Positions 7,078 to 15,474 of a stretch of 64,000 bases of DNA are shown piece after piece. The stretch covers positions 5,265,501 to 5,329,500 of the forward strand of contig NZ_CP150265.1 of NCBI RefSeq assembly GCF_037976325.1, written 5' to 3'. The notes under the pieces were generated by a model, which saw only the letters and a list, made by a program, of their open reading frames with translations, did not search any database and was not told the DNA's origin. Numbering within the stretch: the stretch's first letter is position 1; every line of letters starts with the position of its first letter. The stretch is from Paenibacillus sp. FSL K6-3182 (lineage in GTDB: Bacteria > Bacillota > Bacilli > Paenibacillales > Paenibacillaceae). The position numbers were made by a program, and so were the translations under genes.

Positions 7078-8463
7078 TTACAATGCTTGACGAAGCGTAA
7101 TCGGTGCGATCAAGGGCAAGCCATCGGGAATCATACGAAGCTCTGCTTCGGAAAGCTTCTCTTTATGCCCAAGCTGCAAACCCCAGCCATCGGCAGCAAG
7201 GCGACTCATAATAATACGTTTCTTGCCATTCTCAAGATAGAAGCTGCTTCCGTTCTCACTTGCATAAATGCTGCCATTTTGGAGTTCGTTGCTATCACCG
7301 TAATATAGCGAGCCTTTACGTGAAATGACTACATCCACCTCGATAGGCTCACCGATCGGCCAACGACACAAGTCAAGCTGAGATACGCGTTTAACTGGCT
7401 GCTCCCATAAGCCATGAATGGGCCGTCTAACGCTGTCCTCTATCCAATAAATTGTTTCTCCAAAACCTTTTACGACCATTTGCTGCGGATAAAACACCGA
7501 CTCCCCAAGCTTCGGTCTAATGCTCGCTTCCCATTCAGGAAGCTTGGCTTGACGTTCAAAGTCAGTTCCCTCTCGGTCCAAAAACTTCTCATCCAAGCCG
7601 CTCCATTTGTTCATAAAATAATGCTTGGATTCAAGCGCCTCGGACTCTCTAGCGTTGTACTCCGCCAGCTCCTTATCATTTCGTTCGGCATGAATGTAGG
7701 CGTCGCGCGCGTAAACCAATGAATATCCTTGCAATCTCACTCGCAAGCCATAATCTTCTGCTTCAAACGGCGACTCTTGGCAGCCTTCATCGAGAAAGCC
7801 CACTTTCTCCAGCAGCTCGCGCCGAAAGAGCAGGCATCTGCTAGCTAACCGCTCTGTTTGATGCCATTTCGATGAATCACTAGCATTATTTAATCTCGCA
7901 AGTTCATGCATATCTTCCATATCAACATGAAATTCCATCTTTTGTTTGCCAGTCAGTCCGATAGAGACAGGGCCTACCATTCCGATGCCAGCATCGCTAT
8001 TCAAGCATATTAATAGATTGTCGAGCCAATTTCCAGTCGGTCGCATCCCATTGTTTAGCAGCAAAATAGTCGTCCCTTTAGCCATCATTAAACCTTTATT
8101 TGCAGCGCCTGTGAAGCCTGCCGACTTTGCTAAAATACGATACCGCACTTGGCCGTCTAGTTGTCGTAAATAATGCTCGATGCCATCTGAAGATCCATTA
8201 TCTATAACGATGATTTCATAAGGCAAATCGGTATGATCCATAATGCCTTCGATACATGCTTTTACCGATTCAACCTCATTATGACTGGGAATGATTATGC
8301 TAGTTCCTTCGAAATATGAATCATAGCTTTCAATGCCAGCTTTCAATCCTTCCTCATAGCCTTCATTCATACCCAGCCTATATCTCTCTACTCTTTTTTC
8401 CGCTGTATTGCGCAAGCTAACATTGTTTTTGAGACGTCGGACCGGTCTTTTTTTGCGTCTCAT
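7078..8463 (-). CDS. GT2-type glycosyltransferase with basic N-terminus and C-terminal repeats
   Basis: A 461-residue protein. Residues 1-50 are basic and then glycine-spaced (RRKKRPVRRLKN, LGMNEGYEEGLKAG). Residues 55-280 are a GT-A domain: TSIIIPSHNEVESV, VIDNGSSDGI, AGFTGAANKGL and later FEAEDYGLRVRLQGY, as in rhamnosyl-type GT2 enzymes. The usual metal-binding NND/PD Asp is replaced, reading LLLNNGMRP, so activity is uncertain. Residues 330-461 hold two related motifs (IYWIEDSVRRPI and SFYLENGKKRII). The start is the ATG at 8463 behind GGAGAGG; a TTG at 8478 lies inside that site. Its place after the giant repeat gene suggests it glycosylates that Ser/Thr-rich protein. Confidence 0.75.
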   Translation of the reverse strand: MRRKKRPVRRLKNNVSLRNTAEKRVERYRLGMNEGYEEGLKAGIESYDSYFEGTSIIIPSHNEVESVKACIEGIMDHTDLPYEIIVIDNGSSDGIEHYLRQLDGQVRYRILAKSAGFTGAANKGLMMAKGTTILLLNNGMRPTGNWLDNLLICLNSDAGIGMVGPVSIGLTGKQKMEFHVDMEDMHELARLNNASDSSKWHQTERLASRCLLFRRELLEKVGFLDEGCQESPFEAEDYGLRVRLQGYSLVYARDAYIHAERNDKELAEYNARESEALESKHYFMNKWSGLDEKFLDREGTDFERQAKLPEWEASIRPKLGESVFYPQQMVVKGFGETIYWIEDSVRRPIHGLWEQPVKRVSQLDLCRWPIGEPIEVDVVISRKGSLYYGDSNELQNGSIYASENGSSFYLENGKKRIIMSRLAADGWGLQLGHKEKLSEAELRMIPDGLPLIAPITLRQAL

Positions 8464-8510
8464 CGATAACCTCTCCAATCCGTCATTTGATCTTTTTTAC
8501 ATCAACATCA

Positions 8511-8519
8511 TATAGTATG
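8511..8519 (-). promoter_or_regulatory. Candidate mother-cell sigma (E/K) -10 element before the glycosyltransferase
   Basis: On the minus strand CATACTATA fits the SigK -10 form CATAnnnTA and lies about 50 bases before the start. No convincing -35 element is visible at 15-17 bp, so this is tentative. Confidence 0.3.
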
Positions 8520-8618
8520 TTTTGAAGAGATATCTGCAACGGCAAGTGTACTGCTTATCAAGGAATGAGTATAAAATGCTGCGACAACAAAATGCTAGAG
8601 TTGTCTTATAATTGTGTA

Positions 8619-8663
8619 TAAAAAGAGACTGCCCTCGGTATTTTACACCTACAGGCAATCTCC
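8619..8663 (-). terminator. Rho-independent terminator of the giant repeat gene
   Basis: On the minus strand GAGATTGCC (8662-8654) pairs with GGCAGTCTC (8633-8625) through one T-G wobble, followed by T5. It lies 14 bases after the stop. Confidence 0.75.
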
Positions 8664-8676
8664 TTTTCAATTCGTC

Positions 8677-11600
8677 TTATCCTTTACCGATAGCAATCCA
8701 GTTGAGATGGCCAATTGGCTCTTGACTGATGCGTGTACGAATGATGAGAATAACTGCATGAGCCGCAGCTTTCGAATGAACTACAGCATAGCAGGCCGGG
8801 TTGTCAGTCGTTACGGTTAGCACGTAATAATTATCCACGAACGGCTCATCAAATGGAATGATAAGCTCTACTTGTTCTGCTTGCGCAGCAAAGCTGTAAG
8901 GTGCAAGCCCAAATTGCTGCTTTACTATGCCTTGGCTCGCATTAGTAATTACAGGTGCAAATTGCAGTGCTGAAAGACCAATGGATTGCTCTTGAATATG
9001 CCTTCCAGTAATTGAGCCATCTGCAACCTGATCTACTTGATTTACTGCTGAACCCTCTACATTGCTCAGCAATAATCCAGGTGCCAACAAATCTGCAGTA
9101 ATGCTTCCCGGAACAATTTGTTCCGTTCCTACGCTGCCTAGAGCGAGCTTCGCTGAAGTTACGCTTCCGTCCGCCAGCTGTTCCACACCTACGCTGCCAA
9201 ACGCTAGCTTCGTCGTTGTCACGCTTCCGTCCGTCAGCTGCTCCGAACCTACGCTGCCAAACGCCAGCTTCGTCGTTGTCACGCTTCCGTCCGTTAGCTG
9301 TTCTGCGCCTACGCTACCAATTCCCAGCTTCGTCGTTGTCACGCTTCCGTCCGTCAGCTGCTCCGAACCTACGCTGCCAAACGCCAGCTTCGTCGTTGTC
9401 ACGCTTCCGTCCGTCAGCTGTTCCGCACCTACGCTGCCTATTCCCAACTTCGTTGTCGTCACGCTTCCGTCCGTCAGCTGCTCCGAACCTACGCTGCCAA
9501 TTCCCAGCTTCGTCGTTGTCACGCTTCCGTCCGTCAGCTGCTCCGAACCTACGCTGCCAAACGCTAGCTTCGTTGTCGTCACGCTTCCGTCCGTCAGCTG
9601 CTCCGAACCTACGCTGCCAAACGCCAGCTTCGTCGTTATCACGCTTCCGTCCGTCAGCTGCTCCGAACCTACGCTGCCAAACGCCAGCTTCGTCGTTATC
9701 ACGCTTCCGTCCGTCAGCTGCTCCGAACCTACGCTGCCAAACGCCAGCTTCGTCGTTATCACGCTTCCGTCCGTCAGGTGCTCCGATCCTACGCTGCCAA
9801 TTCCCAGCTTCGTCGTTGTCACGCTTCCGTCCGTCAGCTGTTCCGCACCTACGCTGCCAAACGCCAGCTTCGTCGTTGTCACGCTTCCGTCCGTCAGCTG
9901 TTCCGCACCTACGCTGCCTAATGCCAGCTTCGTCGTTGTCACGCTTCCGTCCGTCAGCTGCTCCGAACCTACGCTGCCAAACGCCAGCTTCGTCGTTGTC
10001 ACGCTTCCGTCCAATAAGTGCTCTGAACCTATGCTATCATACGCCAGTTTCGATGAAGTTACGCTTCCTCCCATCAGCTGTTCTGAATCTACACTGCCAT
10101 AAGCCAGCTTCGATGTCGTCACACTTCCGTCTGCCAACTGTTCTGAACTTACGCTTCCATGTGTAAGCTTCGCTGATGTCACACTTCTATCCGTCAGTTG
10201 TTCTGAACCTACGCTTCCATACGCAAGCTTTGTGGATATCACACTTCTATCCGTCAGTTGTTCTGAACCAATGCTTCCATTCGCCAGCTTCGCGGATGTC
10301 ACGCTTCCGTCCATCAGCTGTTCCAAACCTACGCTGTCAAAAGCTAGCTTGGTCGTCGTCACGCTTCTGTCTATCAAGTGCTCTGAACCTACACTGTCAT
10401 ATGCCAATTTTGATGATGTTACACTTCCGCCCATCAGCTGTTCTGAATCTACGCTTCCATACGCAAGCTTCGATGTCGTCACACTTCCATCAGTCAGCTG
10501 TTCCGAATTTACACTGCCAAATGCCAGCTTCGATGATGTCACACTTCCGTCCATCAGCTGATTCGAACCTATGCTGCCTAACGCCAGTTTCTCTGTTGTC
10601 ACACTTTCGTCAGTCAGCTGTTCTGATCCAACGCTTCCATACGTAAGCTTCGCTGATGTCACACTTCTATCCGTCAGTTGTTCTGAACCAACGCTTCCAT
10701 ACGCAAGTTTCGATGATGTCACACTTCTATCCATTAGTTGTTCTAAACCAATGCTTCCATGCGACAGTTTCGATGTTGTCACACTGCCATCAGCTAGTTG
10801 CTCCGAACCTATGCTTTCATACGCCAGCTTCGATGTCGTTACACTGCCTTCCGTCAGCTGTTCCGAATTAACACTGCCAAATGCCAGCTTCGTTGATGTC
10901 ACGCTTCCGTCCAACAGCTGATTCGAACCTACGCTGCCTAACGCCAACTTCTCTGTTGTCACACTTCCGTCCGTCAGCTGTTCTGATCCAACGCTGCCAA
11001 ACGCTAGTTTCCATGCAGTCACGCTTCCATCCATTAACTGCTCCGAGCCTATGCTCTCTAACGCAATCTTTGTTGCAGTTACACTTTCATCTGACAACTG
11101 ATCCGTACCTACGCTGCCTAGTTCAAGCTTCGAGGTCGTCACACTGCCATCCGACAACTGTTCCGTACCCACGCTGCCAAGCACCAGCTTCGTCGTCGTC
11201 ACACTGCCATCCGACAACTGTTCCGGCCCTACACTGCCTAGTACCAGCTTCGATTTTGTTACACTGCCGTCCGCCAACTGCTCTGTACCTACACTGCACA
11301 GCTCCAGCTTCGATTTCGTCACACTGCCATCCGACAACTGATCCGAGCCTACACTGCCTAGCACCAGCTTTGATTTTGTTACACTGCTATCCGCCAACTG
11401 ATCCGTACCTACACTGCGCAGCTCCAGCTTCGATTTCGTCACACTGCCATCCGACAACTGATCCGTACCTACGCTGCGTAGCTCCAGCTTGGATTTCGTC
11501 ACACTGCCATCCGCCAACTGATCCGTACCTACACTGCCCTGTACCAACTTAGTCGTCGTCACACTGCCATCCGACAACTGATCCGTACTCACGCTGCCAA

Positions 11601-14600
11601 GTACCAGCTTCGATGTCGTCACACTGCTATCCATCAACTGATCCGTACCCACGCTGCCAAGTACCAACTTATTCGTCGTCACACTGCCATCCGACAACTG
11701 ATCCGAGCCTACGCTGCCTAGTACCAGCTTCGATTTTGTTATACTACCGTCCGCCAACTGCTCCGTACCTACACTGCCTAACTCAAGCTTCGATGCCGTT
11801 ACACTGCCATCCGTCAACTGATCCGTACCCACGCTGCCAAGTACCAGCTTTGATGTCGTCACACTGCGATCCGACAACTGCTCCGTACCTACACTGCGCA
11901 GCTCCAGTTTCGATTTGGTCACACTACCATCTGACAACTGCGCCGAGCTTATGCTGCCTAGCTCCAGCTTCGACGACGTTACACTTCCGTCCGCCAACTG
12001 CCCCGTACCCACACTGCCTAGTTCCAGCTTTGATGTCGTCACACTACCGTCCGCCAACTGCTTCGTGCCTACGCTGCCTAGTACTAACTTCGTCGTCGTC
12101 ACACTTTCATTCGCCAGCTGCTCCGAACCTACACTGCCTAGTACCAGCTTCGATGTCGTTACGCTTCCGTCCGACAACTGATCCTTTCCTACGCTACCTA
12201 GCTTCAGCTTCGACGTCGTCACGCTTCCGTCTGCCAGCTGCTCCGTCCCCACACTGTCGACGGACAACAACTTACTATCGATAGAGCCTTCCTTAATCTT
12301 TCTTCCCAAAATACTGTTGTCAGCAATTCGGTCAAACACAAGCACATCATTAGCCAAATGAGCTAGTGTAATCGTGCCCTTGCGAACGTGATAGCCTTGA
12401 ATCGAATCGGATTTCAAATGTTTGCCGGCAAGTGATTCGAGCTGTACATGCTCGCTTGAAACGGCATCTTGAGCCAGCTTTGCACTCGTCACCGACTCAT
12501 CCTGCAATGCATGTTCGTTTACACTATTTATTGTTAAATGCGTTGCATTTACCGACTCTGGCTTAAGCTGCTTCGCGCCAATCGACAATTCCGCTATTTT
12601 ACCCGACGTAATAGCTCCTGGTGCGATATGATCCGTACCTACAGCACCTTTGCTTATGACATCAGCACCTACGGAATCGTTTTGCAATTGCGCTGGTCCA
12701 ATACTGTTTGCTGTCAGCTTTTCAATCGTAATCGAATCATCCGCCAAATGCGCGGCATGAACCGCCCCTTCTCCCAAATGGATTCCAAGCACGGATGCAT
12801 TTCCCAAATGACGGCTAAGCACCGCTTCATTTGCTATCTGCTTTGATTGCACAGCGCCGTAAGCTAGTTTAGCAGATGTAATGACACCATCTTGAAGGTG
12901 CTCATTTCCGATCGATTGATCAGCCAAATGTTCAGCTCCAATTGCATGAGCTTCAATATGGGTCGAGCGAATCGATTCTGCTTGTAGGTGGTGGGAAGCA
13001 ATCAAATTGGCTCCGAGATGCCCTGGCATAATAGCTTGAGACGCAATCTTGACACTCGATACGCTTCCGTCTGCGAGCTTGCCAGTCGAGACGCTTAAAT
13101 CAGCCAGCTTATCGGTCGTAACCGATTCAGGGGAAAGCTTTAATGAATTTACAGTATGATCTGCCAAATGATGCGAAAAAACTGCACCTGAAGCAATAGC
13201 TTGATCCGTAACAGCGCCTTTCGTTAGCTTGCTGCTCGTAACTGAACCGTCTTGCAGCTTTTTGTTATCTACAGCATCCTTTGCGAGATGGCGTCCTTCA
13301 ATGATCTCGGATTTTAAATGCATGCCGTTCACTGCTTCAGAAGAAATCGCTTCACCCGTTACGGCACCCTTAGTAAAATGATACGACCTTAACACTTCAG
13401 GGGCTAGCTTCTGAAACGTTACCGATTCATCCTGAAGATGTCGGGATTCAATAGCAAAGTTTGCTATGACTTTACTATCAACAGCACCATCAGCCAACTT
13501 GCTTCGCGTAATTGAAGCATCCGCTAATTGAGTAGTACCAACGGCCTCCATACCAATATGGCCAACACGAATGGATAAAGGCGCGATTTTATCTTCATTA
13601 ACAATCCCGCTCTGCAAATGATCCCGTTTAATTGCATTTGCTGCAATATGCTTCATATTTACTGCATCTGTTGTCAGATGCGCCTGCAATATTTGCCCAT
13701 CGGCAATTTTGTCGGATGTAATGCTCCCGGTGCCCAAATGACGGCTGTGAACGGAGTCATTCGCGAGCTTCTGAGCATTAACGGATTGATCAGAAAGCTT
13801 AGAGATCGTTATTGAATGATCAACAATTTTAATGGTGGATACCGATTGATCCGCAAGCTTCCTAGAGTTAATGGACTGATCCCCGATGTGCTCACTTGTT
13901 ATTTGCCCTGTTCCGATGTGGGAGCTCAGAACGGCCGCTGCTTGAAGATGAGACGAAGATACCGATTCGTCCGCTAATTGTTCTGCTTTTACCGCTTTTG
14001 CTTGCAGCTCCCTTGTTCCGACTGCCCCTTCTGCTAGATGTTCCGCGGCTATATCTCCGAGGGCCAAATGCTTTCCCTGAATAATACCAACTGCGACATG
14101 CTCAGATAGCAGCAATCCAGGCTTCAAATGCTCCGCTTCAATCGCTTCTGCTGCTATCTTCTCACTCGTAACTGCTGAGTCACGAAGCTTGGAGTGTGTT
14201 ACTGCTCCTTCAGAAAGCTTTGAGTTGTCAATGGCCTCATTAGCCAAATTTTCCGGTCGGATCGTACCGCTTTTAATTTTATCGCCAGTAATGGCTTGAT
14301 CGGCAAGCAGGTCTGTTGTAATGAGCAATGACTTCAAATGCCTGGACTCGATTGACCCTTCTGCAATTTTGTCCATACTGATCGTACGATCTGCAAGCTT
14401 CTCCGACGAGATGCTGCCGTCTTGAAGTTTATTTCCAGAAATTGAATAATCCAAAATTTTGTTTCCAGTAATCGAGTGGTTTACCAAATGCTCGCCCATA
14501 ATCGATTCTTTTGCAATTTTAGCGGAGTTGATTGTGCCGTCAGCTAAATGAATGGTGTGAATGGAATAATCGGCAATCGTGCTTGCCTGCACGCTGCCAG

Positions 14601-15315
14601 CTGCCAGCTTGCTGCTGTCGATCGACCCAGGTGCAATTTTCTCTGATGTAACCGAAAAGTCCACCAAATCATCCGTGTATATAAAAGCTGGAGGACCTTC
14701 CGGCGCCAATTTCTCATCAAGTTTCTCAAACTTTTCTTCCAAGCTTAACTGATCAATCTGCTCGGCAAGCTCTTCGACAGCGAGACGCTCTTGCTCTTCA
14801 ATCTGCTGCAGCTGCTCCAGCATATCCAAATGTTCTAATTGCTCCTGCTGCTCTTCTTTTTGCGATTGTTCCAATTGTTCTTGCTGTTCCGATTGTTCCA
14901 GCTGTTCCCCTTGCTCCAACAGTTCTACTTGCCCCGCTTGTTCCTGCTGCTCTTCTTGTTCCAACAGTCCCAGCTGCAGCACTTGCTCCAGCTGTTCTGC
15001 TTGCTCCTCTAATTCCAGTTGAATAAGCTGTTCTAACTGTTCAATCTCCTCAGCGTCCTCCATCGTGACAACTTCCGAATCCATCTGCTCTAATGGATTT
15101 TCGAGAATGAGAGCGAGTGCGTTAATGTTCGCCTTCTCCTTCTCCTTCTCTTCTTCCTCTTTTTTAATCAACGTTTTAGCTGCATGTGCTTGTGCAACAG
15201 CGGCCTTCTTCCTGTTCAAATCATCTAGCCACTTTAACTCGGAAGCATTCGGATTATCAACATAAAAAAGCGGCTTTCGCCCCTTCGGGCTTTTCCCTTT
15301 TCTGTTTTTTGTCAT
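8677..15315 (-). CDS. Giant decapeptide/20-residue repeat fibre protein (2212 aa)
   Basis: Start ATG at 15315 with AGAAGGAGAGGA upstream. No signal peptide or membrane segment is visible. Residues 1-60 are basic (MTKNRKGKSPKGRK). Residues 60-210 are Glu/Gln/Leu-rich and coiled-coil-like, with EQLEQ-type repeats. Residues ~215-2085 are about 93 units of 20 residues, e.g. SVGSEQLTDGSVTTTKLAFG. Each unit is two decapeptides with a V/I at one fixed position and L/I five later, as in beta-solenoid fibres. Residues 2085-2212 form a non-repeat head ending NWIAIGKG, with a VELIIPFDEPF...YYVLTVTTD stretch like phage tail-fibre tips. Related repeats occur in tail fibres and in Paenibacillus proteins I recall as WIAG-tail, but membership needs a search. 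Location on the spore surface is inferred. Confidence 0.85.
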   Translation of the reverse strand: MTKNRKGKSPKGRKPLFYVDNPNASELKWLDDLNRKKAAVAQAHAAKTLIKKEEEEKEKEKANINALALILENPLEQMDSEVVTMEDAEEIEQLEQLIQLELEEQAEQLEQVLQLGLLEQEEQQEQAGQVELLEQGEQLEQSEQQEQLEQSQKEEQQEQLEHLDMLEQLQQIEEQERLAVEELAEQIDQLSLEEKFEKLDEKLAPEGPPAFIYTDDLVDFSVTSEKIAPGSIDSSKLAAGSVQASTIADYSIHTIHLADGTINSAKIAKESIMGEHLVNHSITGNKILDYSISGNKLQDGSISSEKLADRTISMDKIAEGSIESRHLKSLLITTDLLADQAITGDKIKSGTIRPENLANEAIDNSKLSEGAVTHSKLRDSAVTSEKIAAEAIEAEHLKPGLLLSEHVAVGIIQGKHLALGDIAAEHLAEGAVGTRELQAKAVKAEQLADESVSSSHLQAAAVLSSHIGTGQITSEHIGDQSINSRKLADQSVSTIKIVDHSITISKLSDQSVNAQKLANDSVHSRHLGTGSITSDKIADGQILQAHLTTDAVNMKHIAANAIKRDHLQSGIVNEDKIAPLSIRVGHIGMEAVGTTQLADASITRSKLADGAVDSKVIANFAIESRHLQDESVTFQKLAPEVLRSYHFTKGAVTGEAISSEAVNGMHLKSEIIEGRHLAKDAVDNKKLQDGSVTSSKLTKGAVTDQAIASGAVFSHHLADHTVNSLKLSPESVTTDKLADLSVSTGKLADGSVSSVKIASQAIMPGHLGANLIASHHLQAESIRSTHIEAHAIGAEHLADQSIGNEHLQDGVITSAKLAYGAVQSKQIANEAVLSRHLGNASVLGIHLGEGAVHAAHLADDSITIEKLTANSIGPAQLQNDSVGADVISKGAVGTDHIAPGAITSGKIAELSIGAKQLKPESVNATHLTINSVNEHALQDESVTSAKLAQDAVSSEHVQLESLAGKHLKSDSIQGYHVRKGTITLAHLANDVLVFDRIADNSILGRKIKEGSIDSKLLSVDSVGTEQLADGSVTTSKLKLGSVGKDQLSDGSVTTSKLVLGSVGSEQLANESVTTTKLVLGSVGTKQLADGSVTTSKLELGSVGTGQLADGSVTSSKLELGSISSAQLSDGSVTKSKLELRSVGTEQLSDRSVTTSKLVLGSVGTDQLTDGSVTASKLELGSVGTEQLADGSITKSKLVLGSVGSDQLSDGSVTTNKLVLGSVGTDQLMDSSVTTSKLVLGSVSTDQLSDGSVTTTKLVQGSVGTDQLADGSVTKSKLELRSVGTDQLSDGSVTKSKLELRSVGTDQLADSSVTKSKLVLGSVGSDQLSDGSVTKSKLELCSVGTEQLADGSVTKSKLVLGSVGPEQLSDGSVTTTKLVLGSVGTEQLSDGSVTTSKLELGSVGTDQLSDESVTATKIALESIGSEQLMDGSVTAWKLAFGSVGSEQLTDGSVTTEKLALGSVGSNQLLDGSVTSTKLAFGSVNSEQLTEGSVTTSKLAYESIGSEQLADGSVTTSKLSHGSIGLEQLMDRSVTSSKLAYGSVGSEQLTDRSVTSAKLTYGSVGSEQLTDESVTTEKLALGSIGSNQLMDGSVTSSKLAFGSVNSEQLTDGSVTTSKLAYGSVDSEQLMGGSVTSSKLAYDSVGSEHLIDRSVTTTKLAFDSVGLEQLMDGSVTSAKLANGSIGSEQLTDRSVISTKLAYGSVGSEQLTDRSVTSAKLTHGSVSSEQLADGSVTTSKLAYGSVDSEQLMGGSVTSSKLAYDSIGSEHLLDGSVTTTKLAFGSVGSEQLTDGSVTTTKLALGSVGAEQLTDGSVTTTKLAFGSVGAEQLTDGSVTTTKLGIGSVGSEHLTDGSVITTKLAFGSVGSEQLTDGSVITTKLAFGSVGSEQLTDGSVITTKLAFGSVGSEQLTDGSVTTTKLAFGSVGSEQLTDGSVTTTKLGIGSVGSEQLTDGSVTTTKLGIGSVGAEQLTDGSVTTTKLAFGSVGSEQLTDGSVTTTKLGIGSVGAEQLTDGSVTTTKLAFGSVGSEQLTDGSVTTTKLAFGSVGVEQLADGSVTSAKLALGSVGTEQIVPGSITADLLAPGLLLSNVEGSAVNQVDQVADGSITGRHIQEQSIGLSALQFAPVITNASQGIVKQQFGLAPYSFAAQAEQVELIIPFDEPFVDNYYVLTVTTDNPACYAVVHSKAAAHAVILIIRTRISQEPIGHLNWIAIGKG
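9061..14668 (-). repeat. 60-nt in-frame tandem repeat array, about 93 units
   Basis: The period is exactly 60 nt throughout, with no insertion or deletion visible over 5.6 kb. Four blocks can be told apart: 14668-12241 is strongly diverged; 12240-11041 is a GTDQLSDGSVTTSKL type; 11040-10021 is a SEQLTDRSVTSAKL type; 10020-9121 is nearly identical units of SEQLTDGSVTTTKLAF type. Identity between units rises towards the 3' end of the gene and includes silent positions. Confidence 0.97.
9601..9780 (-). repeat. Three consecutive near-identical 60-mers
   Basis: Units 9601-9660 and 9661-9720 are identical base for base. Unit 9721-9780 differs only near its end (CAGGTG for CAGCTG). This marks a very recent duplication or conversion inside the array. 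Confidence 0.95.
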
Positions 15316-15349
15316 AGTCCTCTCCTTCTTCCACCTGAAATGTCATAGG

Positions 15350-15358
15350 TAATATATG
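15350..15358 (-). promoter_or_regulatory. Candidate mother-cell sigma (K) -10 element before the giant repeat gene
   Basis: On the minus strand CATATATTA fits CATAnnnTA, 34 bases before the start codon. The -35 region is not convincing. It is noted because the downstream glycosyltransferase has a similar box. Confidence 0.3.
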
Positions 15359-15416
15359 CAGGTACCCATGGGCTGGCTACAAGGAGTACAGACAAATGTA
15401 CATATGCGGCTTTTAA

Positions 15417-15456
15417 CAAACAAAAAACCGCGGGAGCATGCTGCTCTCCGCGGTTT
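15417..15456 (-). terminator. Rho-independent terminator of the iron permease operon
   Basis: AAACCGCGG (15456-15448 on the minus strand) pairs with CCGCGGTTT (15433-15425), with an inner GAG/CTC stem and a T6 run. Confidence 0.85.
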
Positions 15457-15474
15457 CTGTTTCAACTTTTTTAA

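Noticed and set aside
9062..12284. Several long plus-strand frames (up to 346 codons) antisense to the giant gene
   Set aside because: They are produced by the 60-nt repeat, which happens to lack stops in other frames. They have no ribosome-binding sites and give low-complexity Ser/Pro/Cys-rich products.
9061..14668. Regular 60-nt repeats as a CRISPR array
   Set aside because: There are no unique spacers between repeats, the whole is one coding frame and no cas genes are present.
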